Source of the DNA: Escarpia spicata
Lineage: Eukaryota > Annelida > Polychaeta > Sabellida > Siboglinidae
Direction: 5' to 3'
NCBI GenBank assembly: GCA_963995525.1
Contig: OZ023213.1
Span: forward strand, 37,862,571-37,926,570
DNA: 64,000 bases
Under the pieces are notes generated by a model. That model worked only from the letters and a program-made list of their open reading frames with translations. It was not told the origin of the DNA and did no database searches. Of this stretch, positions 1 to 12,302 are shown in pieces (the first letter of the stretch is position 1; each line of letters begins with the position of its first letter). Made by a program: the position numbers and the translations under genes.

Positions 1-2250
1 AACCAGCTAGGGGTGAGAATGTGTTAGACATAGTTGTGTCCTCACAGAATGAATTAGTTGACAATGTCAAGATACATTTTACCATCAAAGTAAAATCAAA
101 AAGGAAAAGTAAAAAGCAATACAGGAGAAATTTCCGCTAAGGAAGATGTAAGAACATGAGGAAATATTTAGCAAAGATAGACTGGAATAACATACTTAAG
201 AATAAGACAGCAACACATGCTGGTATATCTTAAAGAGTGAAATTGAGTGCATCGTGGGTAAATTTGTTCCCTTAAAAAAACAAGGGAAACGGTCTAAACA
301 GAAACACTTATCGAAAGAAGCCATTAGAAAAATTAAGTACAAACAAATGAGGTGGAAGTCATATAGACGTACTGAAAATTATGAAGACTACAACATTTAT
401 AAAGAAGCACTAAACCAAGCTACAGCTGAAATTGGAAATTCAAAGAGAAGCTATGAACAAAAATTAGCTTGTAATATAAAACTTGACAGCAAGAGTTTTA
501 TGCGTATGTTCGAAGCAAACAGAAAGTTCAGGATAGGGCCGGTCCGCTAGAAGATAGTGCTGGAAATATAATATCAGAGGGATTCTTAATGGCAAAAGAC
601 CTGAATGTGTATATTAGTTCGGTGTTTACCAGGGAATATAACATTTCACTGCAAGTACCAGAGGCTAAGTTCAAGGGGACAGAATCATACTATTTATGAC
701 AATTAATTGTAACCCCGGGAATGGTAGCTAAGAAAATAAGGGCTATGGAGGATATTAAATCACCTGGAGTGGTTGGGATTCCGCCCAAACTACTATTGGA
801 AATTGTAGAACAAATTAGCGTACCACTTGCAACAGTTTTCAATTTGTCATTAGAAGAGGGAGCGCTTCCTTTAGAATGAAAAGAAACAAACATTATACCG
901 TTATTTAAAAAAAGGTTCGAGAAACAAGTCAGATAATCATAGACCAGTGAGTTTAACATCGGTGATTTGCAAATTGTTAGAAAGACTAATTAAAGGTCAC
1001 ATGGTGGATTTTCTTGTTACACATAACTTGATAAACCCATCTCAACATGATTTTTTTTAAAGTGAGGTCATGCTTAACAAATATGTTTTTTTTGGAAGAC
1101 ATCACTAAGTGGGTAGTCGAGGGATCACCAGTAGATATCATCTACTCATATTTTCAAAAAGCTTTAGACAAAGTGCCACATCAAAGATTACTGATTAAAC
1201 TAAAGGCCCATGGCATAAGAAATGGTATAATTAACTGGATAGAAAAATGGCTGAATGATAGAAGACAACGGGTAGTAGTTGATGGGAGGCTTCAAACTGG
1301 AAATCAGTCTTGAGTGGTGTACCACAGGGATCAGTACTGGGACCTATATTAAGAATAATATATACCAACGATTTGGACGATGATATAATAAGCAAAGTGT
1401 TGAAATTTGCGTATGATACACAAGTGTTTAGAAGGATTAAAAGTGATGGAGATACACAGCATTTACAAGATGATTTGACAGGTTGCTCAAATGGTCTGAA
1501 AAATGGCAAATGTTGTTCAAATTTGGGAAATGTAAATGCCTCCACACAGGACATGGGAACGAGATTGTAGAATGTACAATAGGGGTACTGTACCAAGTAC
1601 TATTGTAAAAAATGGACTTAGGGTTAACCATTAATGCTGATGTCAAGGTTTCAGAGCAATGCGGAATTGCAGCTTCAAATGGAATTCAACTCCTTGGATT
1701 AATTAGGCGAAATATAGCGTATAATGAAAAAGAACTAATAATACCACTGTACAAAACAATAGTTAGGCCTCATTTAGAATATTGTATACAAGCGTGGAGG
1801 CCATATCGCAAGAAGGACCTAGATAAGCGAGAAAGAGGAGTGCGACTAAAATTATACCAAAACAGAGGGATCTTAGTTATGAAATACGCCTAACAGAATG
1901 TGGTTTAACAACACTATAGACTAGGAGATTGAGAATAGTTCAGATAGAAGTGTTTAAAATATTGAATGGTTATGAACATATTGATAGAAATATGTTTTTC
2001 TCAGTTAAGAAAGATAGAAGGACTAGAGGACATAAAGTTGCATTATCAAAAGAGCAGTGTAGATTATATATAAGAAAGTTTTCATTTTCTGATTGTGTGG
2101 GTGCTAGTAGCGTGAATATGTTTAAAAATAAAATCGACACATACATCAGAAGGGCGGGATACACGTAGATAAAAGGGTTGGATTCTCGATACGCCAAAGG
2201 GCTTCCTTGTCCACCTGGCAATCTTGTTAAATCTTGTTAAACAAGAATGT
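1..2250 (+). mobile_element. Jockey-superfamily non-LTR retrotransposon, decayed
   Basis: The forward strand reads, through many frameshifts and stops, the end of an AP-endonuclease domain (NVLDIVVSSQNELVDNV near base 20), a basic linker (254-550), a reverse transcriptase (about 715-1600) and the thumb/C-terminal region (1612-2168). The order and the motifs [10 protein letters not shown] and IVRPHLEYCIQAWRPY are typical of jockey-superfamily LINEs (CR1/Rex1/Daphne type; I cannot fix the clade). The 5' end lies outside the window. The 3' end is a short tandem tail near 2222-2250. A second copy of the family lies at 62240-63797 on the other strand. Confidence 0.9.
715..2168 (+). pseudogene. LINE reverse transcriptase, broken
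   Basis: Pieces in several frames: fingers (about 720-960), palm with SPVDIIYSYFQKALDKVPH (1127-1185, motif A), [12 protein letters not shown] (1313-1348) and a catalytic-loop region reading KFAYDTQVF near 1402-1428. The family motif is FADD; the first Asp is Tyr here, whereas the right-edge copy still reads KFADDTKVF. Thumb motifs follow at 1612-1860, and the C-terminus ends in NMFKNKIDTYIRRAGYT at 2118-2168. Several stops and shifts mean no active enzyme is made. Confidence 0.85.
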
Positions 2251-2345
2251 GATGAGGGTGGATTATGTAGATTCTCCATGGCTCTAATCTTCCTGGCCTC
2301 ACCCTCTTTAGCTGTGGTTGTTAGTCTGTTGGCTTCGAATGAGAA
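2222..2345 (-). repeat. LINE 3' tail plus inverted LINE scrap
   Basis: 2222-2250 carries two-plus tandem copies of AATCTTGTTA, which also end the right-edge copy (62249-62270). Directly after it, the minus strand of about 2250-2345 reads ARKIRAMENL, matching AKKIRAMEDI at the start of the same family's RT (728-757). A short inverted fragment of the same LINE seems to abut the 3' tail. The tail is clear; the scrap rests on about 11 similar residues. Confidence 0.55.
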
Positions 2346-3204
2346 TATTATTGACAATCATGACTATGTATATTATAACTATTCTACAGTGATGATATAA
2401 TGTAAAATTAGATTCAGGATATATTATATCCTGCAAATCATTTTGAAAGAAACGCACAGCAAAAATGTATGTTCTGTTAAAGAAAAGTGACATGCGATAT
2501 TAGTATTATTATAATTAGCTTTCTGTTAATGTGCAGAATTGATGTTCACATTCATTTTTGTTAATAACGTTTTTGTTTAACTAGGAAAACTACTATAATG
2601 CAAAAAACTTTGTATGTACATATGGCATTGTAGTAAAGCTGGAGACAACGGTGTGTTTACACAATTCTATGAAGAGTATTGTAGTCAATCATGAGTCAAC
2701 AAACATTTGAAATTACCTATAATTCTGCTCTTTCATACATTATCATATTGCATAGCTGGTATGCAACATCGTGGTGTGGGTCTCCTGATAAATATTCTTG
2801 AACAACTGTAGCTGCACTGGTATCATGTTTATTTTGGATTTTATTACCTAAATCATCACACTAAAATGTGACACGACAAATGGTGGGTTATATTTTGGTT
2901 TATACTTTGTAACCTAGGACTAGCCTCCTGGCTAGATGTATTTAGCATATTAAGATGTGTAAACTAACTAGCACATTTACGAACCTATTTGATAGATATT
3001 GCCATTAATGAATACATTGGTTTGACTAATTACACAGAGATTTTATATTTCACAAATGTACTGCGGGTTATGAATATACACAAATAACAGGCGTACAAAA
3101 TCAATGCCTGCTCCCGAAGCTGCCAGCGGCGAAATGTCGAGCGTGTCAATAGTGACAATACACGTTGCATTGCGACTGTTGTTATTAATATAGGTTCCTG
3201 TTAC

Positions 3205-3205
3205 C

Positions 3206-3246
<41 letters not shown>

Positions 3247-3268
3247 TACAGACAGACAGACAGACAGA
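3205..3268. repeat. (CAGA)n microsatellite
   Basis: About 16 near-perfect copies of the tetranucleotide CAGA/GACA with one CATA interruption. Confidence 0.95.
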
Positions 3269-3465
3269 ATGTCTAGTGAATCAACATGGCCCCATACACT
3301 ATATGTCGCTTTCTTCAACTCCATGTCAATTTGTTTTCACATAATATGCAATTTCAAGATTAAACGGCGTCATACATGTTTATGTCCGCGTGCTATAGGT
3401 TTAATGTTCCGCTGACTTGACTTGGAGATCGGTAATTTAAAAAAGTTTACCAAATAACATACATG

Positions 3466-3503
3466 CACGCACACACACACAGACACACACTCAGACACAC
3501 TCA

Positions 3504-3574
<71 letters not shown>
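3466..3574. repeat. (CA)n microsatellite
   Basis: CA dinucleotide array, pure over about 3505-3574 and interrupted by GACA/CTCA steps before that. It ends in CGCGTA. Confidence 0.95.
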
Positions 3575-3576
<2 letters not shown>

Positions 3577-5023
3577 GTACTCGTAATTGTGCAAAAAGTT
3601 GCACTCGGACGAAAAATATCATATTTCATTTATTTTTAGGTAACACCATTACGTTACAAGACTTGGAAAAGTACACTGCGAAGATTGAAACTCCTTTGAA
3701 CATCACACTGAGGAGAAACAACGAAAACTTCGCCATCTTCTCTCCACCCCCTTCCGCTAGTGGCGCTGTGTAACTCTTCATATTGAACGTAGATGAAAAT
3801 AGAAACATACAACATAAGTACATATTATAACGTTGATACTACCGAAAATGTTCCCAGTAGACAAAAATGTGTCTTTGGTCCAGCAAATCATTGGAATGGC
3901 TTGAATAGCAATATAAATGGCTTGTTCAGATGGAGCTCGATGTGCCCGTCATGGTAGTTGATTTTCCTATGTTGTGTCATAATACATAAAACGTTTTGTG
4001 TCAGAAATGTGCCAAAACTGCCTGTTTTGCATGTCCACAGCATGGGGGGCATTAAAATTATCGTAATAATAGTACTTAGTAAGTTTTAACTCTTTAACAA
4101 CTCGTCTTAGTTTATTGTAGGTATATAAACCCACTTGATGATGCTCTTTCGAGATATAAACACATTTCCTTCATTTCACAGGATTGAAATAAATGTCCAC
4201 ATAAATCACGTGTTTTACGTTATCCGAAGATCTGCTTGTATATCTAAGTTTAAATAAAGCACTAACTGGTTAGAAACTGCATCTCCTCATTGAGAAATTA
4301 CTAATATATTTATGCCTTCCAGAATAATATTTGTGTTTCCTTTTATAACATTATGTTCTCAGGTGTTATTGTGGAAAAGTAAGGCAGCTATTTGCAAACT
4401 GCAGCGAAATTTGGCATAAACTCATGTGCGCTACACGAAAGAGAAAACAAAAAATAAGGCAAAGGAAAGCATGTGAAGTGAGCGAGTGAGAATAATACAA
4501 AGTTCAAGCAGAGGGCATTCAAAAATCTCCCAGAAAGAGTTCAAGCCCATAGCTAGAACTTCGCATTTCTTGACGTAAGCTGATTGAATACTGCAGGTAT
4601 ATGGTTTCTGTCAATTACATGTGCCACCCCTTTCAAAAAGCTGAGCAATGCCTACTACTCAAAGATGCAGGTAACTGTATAGACGGAGACATGGCACATA
4701 AAAGCCTTACAATAATGTTTTCCGATCAGATGGCTCACAGTGTGGTAACTGTCATCTCATTCTCTAAGGTCATCGTTGAAGGTGTCAAAATCCAACAGAC
4801 ACACCGGCTCTCAGACAAGTCAATACAGATAGAGCACCATTTTCAAAATGGTGTAATGACACAAGGTCATTCTCAAAAAAAATTCTAGGAATGTGGCTAT
4901 GTACACCGCGCAGTGGGTAGCCTGCGTAGAGGCGCGTCCCCTGGGTGGCGGATGGGGGAAGCCCTTAGTATGAGGGGTTGCACCGGATAAAACAGAAGAA
5001 GGTGCCGTGGACCAAACTTACCA

Positions 5024-5204
5024 TAGGAGAAGGACAACTCTGATTTTAAACCCGGGCAGACCCAGCTCGTTAGCCTCGTCAGGTAGTCGGTCTAGGAGAA
5101 GGACAACTCTGATTACAAACCCGGGCAGGCCCAGCTCGTTAACCTTGGCAGGTAATCGGCCTAGGAGCAGGACAACTCCGATCTCAAACCACCTGCTGTC
5201 TCAC
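5024..5204 (+). repeat. 69-bp tandem repeats in RTE 5' region
   Basis: TAGGAGAAGGACAACTC starts at 5024 and 5093, and a variant (TAGGAGCAGGACAACTC) starts at 5162, an exact 69-base period. The third copy decays after about 30 bases. Repeated 5' regions of this sort may act as internal promoter units in LINEs (inference). Confidence 0.9.
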
Positions 5205-5308
5205 AGGTTGGTGGTACATTGGTGCTAGAGGCTAGGCCCACCGCTTATAACTGTGGTTGGCGGCAGGAAGGGCATCCGGCTATAAAAACATAAGCCAGAC
5301 CCCTAAAT

Positions 5309-6289
5309 ATGACTGGATTAAATAAAGTGAATGCCTGTGCTAGGGCGTACCCTGTAAGCGACGCGCGAGACCCCCGCCCGAGCTTAGCGATAAATGGACA
5401 AGGGATATCGTCTGAAGGACGAAGGCGGGTAAAGAAGTTAGACCAAACAGGAAGGAGAATGAGGAAGATTAAACTAGCAACACTGAATGTTGGGAGCATG
5501 ACAGGAAGAAGTGGAGAAGTAGTACAATTGATGCTAAAGAAGAACCTGCAAGTACTGTGCGTACAGGAAACAAAATGGAAAGGGAGCAAAGCAAGGGAGA
5601 TCGGTGCAAATACAAACTGTACTACCATGGAGAAGATTGGATGAAGAATGGGGTAGGAATTGTACTAAGTGAAGATCTGAAAGACAGAGTACTAGCAGTG
5701 GAGCGACCGTGCGATGGAGTGATGAGAGTGAAACTAGAGATCGAAGGAGAAGTGTGGAATGTTATCAGTTGCTATGCACCACAAACTGGATGCACAGAAG
5801 AGGAAAAAGAGGAATTATGGGAGCACATAGATGGTGAGATGCAAGCTGCAATAAGTTGCTAGAGAATGGTGGTGGCTGGAGAGCTAAATGGGCATGATCG
5901 GACAGGACGTAATGACGTACACAGAGGTCACGGAATAGGGGTCGCAAACGAGGAAGGCATAATAATACTAGACTTTGCTACAGCATACCAGCTGAGGATA
6001 CTGAATACAGTCTACAAGAAGAGAAGGAACCACCTTGTAACCTATAACAGCGGGGGACGAGAAACCCAAATTGACTACATCATGGTGAGGAAACAGCATG
6101 CTAAGGAATCAAAGAACTGTAAAGTACTACCCGCAGAGGCCATCACCACACAACACAGGGTACTAGTTTCTGAACTGGAGGTGAAGAAAACAAGACAGAG
6201 GAGAACAGTGCGAAAGAAACAGATCAGATGGTGGAAGCTAAAAGAGGACGAAGTGAGAGAGAACTTCAGGATAAATATAGTTGAGAGAC
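5309..6289 (+). pseudogene. RTE endonuclease (exonuclease-endonuclease-phosphatase fold)
   Basis: Three overlapping frames together read a nearly full AP-like endonuclease: KLATLNVGSMTGR (about 5470), VLCVQETKWKG (5551-5583, catalytic Glu), VWNVISCYAPQTGC (5753-5794), AGELNGHDRTG (5878-5910; the family has GDFNGHVG, so the Asp-Phe is lost) and IDYIMVRKQH (6069-6098). The usual SDH near the end reads TTQHRVLV, so the catalytic His is kept but the Asp is not. It then runs into a linker rich in Lys/Arg. Frameshifts near 5640 and a stop near 5860 break it. Confidence 0.85.
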
Positions 6290-7830
6290 TGTAGCATTTC
6301 TGCCATTTCAAGATGGTTAAATCTACTTGCCTGATGTTTAATTTGGGAAATGAGGAAGGTCAAGCCAGTAGATAGACATATTGTTGACCAACCGCCTTGG
6401 TTACGTAATTACGGCAACTCGGTTGCAGATGCGCTCAGTGGGGCGTGGTATTCTGTTGCTAGCATTGCCAGCAGGTGGTTTCACTGTAATCTTAGAGGGT
6501 GTTCCACAATGTTTAGTTTGAATTGTATATTGCTTTAGCCAATAGAAATGATGGAAAACTCTCATATGATGTGTAATTAGGCCCGCTTATATAAACGTTT
6601 GTTGTACGCATTTCGCCATCTGGGCGCTGGCGAAGGACTGGGACAGATCCAGGGTTGAACGAGACAGGTTGCCCTGCTGCCAAGAGAATGGCTAGTCAAG
6701 TCGTAAAGCGTGGTGGGAATCGTTAACGTGGGTTACGTTCCCAAGCTTTTGTGTGTGTGTGTAATATTCAGTGTCCAGAGTGACTGTTTGATCGAGCTTC
6801 GAAGAAGCCATGCCGCCACGTCAGCGGTATATTGAGACAACGTTCCGGTTGGCCCCAACGTATTTGCGTCGATGAGCAATAATCGCGACGCGCTCACCCA
6901 GCACGGGCCATCCTCGAACAACGGTCTCACAGCGACAACGTCAGAAAGATTGACCGAATGCGACTCGCAGCGGCCGGCGGTAAACGTATACTGCCAGGCG
7001 TCGTCATTCGCGCGAACCCGTTCATCCGACTTCTCGATCGTTTGCGACAGGGCAAGACCTCTCAATCGAATTCGTAGCGGCCGGCGGTAAGCGTCTACTC
7101 GTATTCAACTGACTTCGCAATCGTTTGCGACCGTGCGATCATTGAACGGACGCGACTCGAGAATTCGCGGCGTACGACGGCAATCGTCAAGTGCCCGGCA
7201 TCATCACTCGTGCGGCCGAGATACCCCGTTCTAATTGTGTTCGGAGCTCGGCGTGTTGACTTCAACAAACGTTCGATTATATTCGAGATGGGATTAGCCC
7301 AGTATAAATGTATGTTTTCTGATTGAACGTATCTATTATTTGCTGTATTATGATTGGTAGTTATCTGTGTTTGAAGTGAGGTATTTTAACCTTTGAAGTA
7401 TTCACATATATATGTATATATATGTGTGTGTTGTAACAGATTACTGTAATGAGAGTCCGCGAGGACTAGCTTATACTGTGTATTTATATTAAGGGAGTTA
7501 TTCTTAGATAACACTTGGCGCCTAGTGTATGGTCGTGTAGCGGTATAATCCACCTTAGAAAGGAAGTGGAATTTCATAATCGAAAGATTCAGTGTTATTG
7601 TTTATTATGTTCTATTAAGGTTTGGTTACGGGATTTCTTTATTCTGTTTATTTTGTTAATCGAGATATTTACCAAAAGAAAGATATCTTGTAATAAAGTT
7701 TATTAAATTTTCCTCGTTCTTTGTTGCTTGTTCACGAAAACCGTTCTTTCTCATATGCGTTGACCTTGATATATAAGAACCCTACTAGACTGAGCCATCT
7801 AGTGTACGGAGACCTCGCTAATCTGTGACA
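6290..7830 (+). repeat. 5' LTR of gypsy element
   Basis: It starts TGTAGC and ends GTGACA, four bases before a primer-binding site. TATA-like CTTATATAAACG lies near 6587 and a polyadenylation signal AATAAA near 7691, as expected of U3-R-U5. The exact start is inferred, because no second LTR is available for comparison. Confidence 0.65.
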
Positions 7831-7834
7831 TAAT

Positions 7835-7852
7835 TGGGGGCTCGTACGCGGG
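7835..7852 (+). promoter_or_regulatory. Primer-binding site, tRNA-Pro-like
   Basis: TGGGGGCTCGTACGCGGG resembles the tRNA-Pro-complementary site known from retroelements (TGGGGGCTCGT is identical; the second half differs slightly). Confidence 0.7.
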
Positions 7853-8445
7853 ATTCCAGCGAGGGGGAAATTAAAATAACATCTTCGGTCAACGCTATGA
7901 ATTGCGGGTAACACGTGACGGCAACATAGAACATGCCTGAGAACTTAGCTGCACTCCGGTTCCGTGGAGTGTCAGCGTTGTTCCGTGGCTAGAGACGAAA
8001 CCTACATCTATTCCAGTAGCTGTAGTGTAGGGTAATTCACATGCCCCTTGTCGTTTCTGCCCGGACATAATTCTGAGTCCCATATTTCTCGTTATATTTA
8101 TAGTGTGTCATTCACGTTTCGAGGCAGTAGACTTGTTTATTACAGCAGGAAAGGACCATGAATTAATCGTCGAATTTCAGCTGTATGAGGAAGTTGAATT
8201 ACTTGTTGCATTTGCCGAGTTGGCAGTGGGCAGATTAAAGTCCCACAGAATGTCCGTGTGTTGATAGTTGACACGGCGTGGTTGAAATCGTATAGTGATT
8301 TCATTATTCCAGTCTTATGAGAAGATTGGGTGGAGTGTTGTAGCGTAGCTAACACTTTTGTGGTTTACAGGTGGTTGACCTTGTGTATTACTAATACGTG
8401 ATATCCGTTTAGTGATTATTTCGTGTGTTGCACTAGTTTGCAAAC

Positions 8446-8919
8446 ATGGATCTTGCTCAATTGATTGAGTTAGGCGAGAAGTTAGGATTAACAGGTCCCG
8501 AACTTCAGCCATTTGTTCGCGATGAACAAGGAACCGCCCGGGCTGAGCGACAGGCCGCTCGCGAGGCGGAGAAGGAGAGGCTCCAGGCCGAAGTACGCGC
8601 GCGTGAAATGGAGCATGAAGAAAAGATGGCCAGGCTCCACAACGAGGCTACCACCTTAGAGAACCGAGATTCGGTGAGTAATGCATCAGCCATTACTAAG
8701 GGAGTCCGTAGTCCTCCGTTACCCTGTTTTAACGAAGACAGGGATTCGATTGATGCATATCTCCAGCGATTTGAAAGATATGCTGAACACCAGGGTTGGG
8801 AGCGTGAGAATTACGCTATATTTCTGAACGCATTGTTAACCGGTCATGCACTCGAAGTTTATTCCCGTTCCCCAATTTCCGTGGCCAACGTTTATGACCA
8901 GTTAAAGCAAGCATTGCTA
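8446..8919 (+). pseudogene. Gypsy Gag, truncated
   Basis: The first about 158 codons of a 230-codon open frame read a Ty3/gypsy Gag: the start MDLAQLIELGEKLGLTG, a charged coiled-coil stretch (residues about 25-70), then PPLPCFNEDRDSIDAYLQRF and the capsid-like motif FLNALLTGHALEVYSR. It ends at YDQLKQALL, where intact relatives continue with a major capsid region. The ATG at 8446 fits the family start. From residue about 159 the frame is RTE sequence, making a chance chimera with no stop at the joint. Confidence 0.85.
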
Positions 8920-11040
8920 GGATCAGATAAAGATGAAGTAACAACGGAGAAAATGGAAGAATGGTGGGAAGAAACTGCAGAGCAGATCAGGAAGTGTGGG
9001 GAGGAAGTATGTGGGAGGTCAACGGGGAAGAAGAAGACCGGAGTAGAAAGCTGGTGGTGGAATGTTGACACTGAGAATGCAGTTAAGGAAAAGAAAGACA
9101 TTCTGAAGGAATGGAAACGAACACAGGAGCAGAGATAGACAGGGCAGAGTACAAGAGAGCGAAAGCAACAGCTAAGAAGGTGGTGGCAAGAGTGAGAGAA
9201 GAAGCAGTAGACAGATTGTACGACAACCTAGAAACAAGTGATGGTCAGAAGGACATCTATAGAATAGCAGCAGCTAGGGACCGTGCAGGAAAGGACATAA
9301 GCCAGATACGTACAGTCAAAAGTGCAACGGGAGAAGTATTGATGAAAGATGATGACATCAAAGAGAGATGGGGCCAATACTTTAACTGGCTGATGAACGA
9401 GGAAAACCCGAGAGTAGAAACCGGGGAGAGGGATGTGAATCAACGAATGGTAAGGAGTATCAGTGACGAAGAAACAGAGAAAGCACTCAGAGGGATGAAA
9501 AGTGGGAAGACTGTAGGAGCAGATGAAATACCAGCTGAAGGTTGGAAATGTATGGGCAACTTTGGTGTAAAGTTACTATGCAGACTATTCAACTGTGTCA
9601 TGACTTCAGAACACATGCCATCGGTTTGGCGACAGAGCATACTGGTCCCAATCTTCAAGGGAAAAGGTGACATTCAGGAGTATAAAAACTACCGAGGGAT
9701 CAAACTCCTGACGCACACCTTTAAGATATGGGAGAGAGTCATAGACAAGAGGATGAGAGAATGCACAGACATACCTGAAAGTCAGTTTGGGTTTATGCCA
9801 GGCAGGAGTACCACAGATCCGCTTTTCATTCTCAAACAAACAATAGAGAAACACAGGGAGGGACAGAAGGACATCAGAGTGGTAGTTATCGACTTGGAGA
9901 AAGCATACGATCGGGTACCAAGGGAGGAGATGTGGAGATGTGCGAGAGAAAGGAATGTACCGGAAAAGTACATCAGACTGATACAGAATATGTCCCGGGG
10001 GTGTGAGACAAAGGTACGCAGTGTGGCTGGTGGAAGCACCAACTTTGGCGTAGAGGTTGGATTGCACCAAGGATCTGCATTGAGTTCATACTTGTTCCTC
10101 ATATTGATGGACGTCTTGACGGAGAAGGTGAGAAAAGATGCACCAGAATCAATTATGTTCGCAGATGACATTGTGCTGTGTGAAGGAAAGGAGGTAGACA
10201 TGACAGAGTATCCGGAGACGCGGAGAAGGCACTGGAAGAGAGAGGAATAAGGGTTAATCAACCGAAAACCCAATTCATGGACTTCAGGTTCGAACGGAAT
10301 GAGGAGATAGACAGACCAACTGTAAAGATACTGGGAGACGAGCTGGAAAAAGTGACACACTTCAAATATCTAGGGTCAGTCGTGGAAGAGACAGGAGGCA
10401 TGGAAACGGAGATAAAACAGAGAGTGAGTGCAGCTTGGAGAAATTGGAAGAAATGCAGTGGAGTGTTGTGTGACAGGAGGATGCCAGTGAAATTGAAGGG
10501 AAAGATCTATAAAACAGTAGTCAGGCCAATGCTGTACGGTACTGAGACCTGGGCAACAAGGAAAGGACAAGAAGCAAGGATAGAGATGAATGAGATGAGT
10601 ATGCTGAGGTGGATGTGTGGAGTAATAAAGAAAGATGATATCCGAAACGAATATATTAGAGGAGCAACGACAGTGACACAAGCATCCAAAAGCATAATAG
10701 AGAAACGACTGAAATGGTACGGGCATGTGATGAGAAGGGAAGAGGAGCACATAATGAGAAGAGTGTTAAATGCAGAGATACCAGGAAGAAGAAGGAGAGG
10801 ACGACCGAAGACCAGATGGAAAGACACATGCTGAAGAGACATGGAGATCGTGGGTCTGAGTGCAAATGTGGTGATGGATAGGGCGACATGGAGAAAGAAA
10901 ATTACCAGCCGTACCGACGACCCCAGATGACGGGAAAAGTCATAGAAGAAGTGGCTATGTACACCGCCCATGCGATGGGATGTGAATTGAATCAGACTGC
11001 GATGGGATGTGAATTGAATCAGACTTTCTTACTACATGAC
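8920..11040 (+). mobile_element. RTE-clade LINE, 3' part
   Basis: It is a continuation of the element at 4889. The linker resumes at EEWWEETAEQIRKCGEEV (about 8950), followed by the RT, the C-terminal domain and a 3' region with a duplicated 28-base unit (GCGATGGGATGTGAATTG, near 10971 and 10999). The end is approximate. Confidence 0.85.
8926..10905 (+). pseudogene. RTE reverse transcriptase
   Basis: A long open frame (9111-10250) holds most of the RT: GADEIPAEGWKCMG, the finger motif KGKGDIQEYKNYRGIKLL, PGRSTTDPLF, motif A VVVIDLEKAYDRVP, motif B HQGSALSSYLF and the catalytic loop MFADDIVLCEG, all intact. Frameshifts near 9111 and 10230 separate it from the upstream linker and the C-terminal part (10277-10834: FKYLGSVVEE, LYGTETWATRK, LKWYGHVMRR, GRRRRGRPKTRWKD). 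A final segment ends about 10905. The palm is well preserved, so loss of function is fairly recent. Confidence 0.9.
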
Positions 11041-12290
<1,250 letters not shown>

Positions 12291-12302
12291 CACACATATA
12301 AT

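Larger units (their letters stand above)
2346..4888. other. Gene-free AT-rich stretch
   Basis: I see no coding region here. It holds two microsatellites, listed separately. The short open frames are low-complexity or unrecognised. Confidence 0.6.
4889..6289 (+). mobile_element. RTE-clade LINE, 5' part (split element)
   Basis: It contains a 5' region with a 69-bp tandem repeat, then an endonuclease reading frame (5309-6289). The element is interrupted at 6290 by a gypsy LTR and resumes near 8920 in the same orientation. RTE-type features: no ORF1 upstream of the endonuclease, and an ATLNVGSMTGRSGEVVQ start. A 17-base string, GTGGCTATGTACACCGC, near 4893 recurs near 10952 in the 3' region of the same element. 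Confidence 0.85.
6290..8919 (+). mobile_element. Ty3/gypsy retrotransposon, 5' part, nested in RTE
   Basis: It is a 5' LTR (6290-7830), a primer-binding site (7835-7852), a leader and a truncated gag (8446-8919). There is no pol and no 3' LTR: the gag stops in mid-domain and RTE coding resumes at once. An LTR element therefore inserted into the RTE, and a later deletion removed its 3' portion. Confidence 0.8.

Noticed and set aside
3370..3594. Val/Cys-rich frame
   Set aside because: Simple (CA)n repeat.
6290..8919. Intact gypsy element
   Set aside because: No 3' LTR, pol or target duplication. The Gag is cut in mid-domain.
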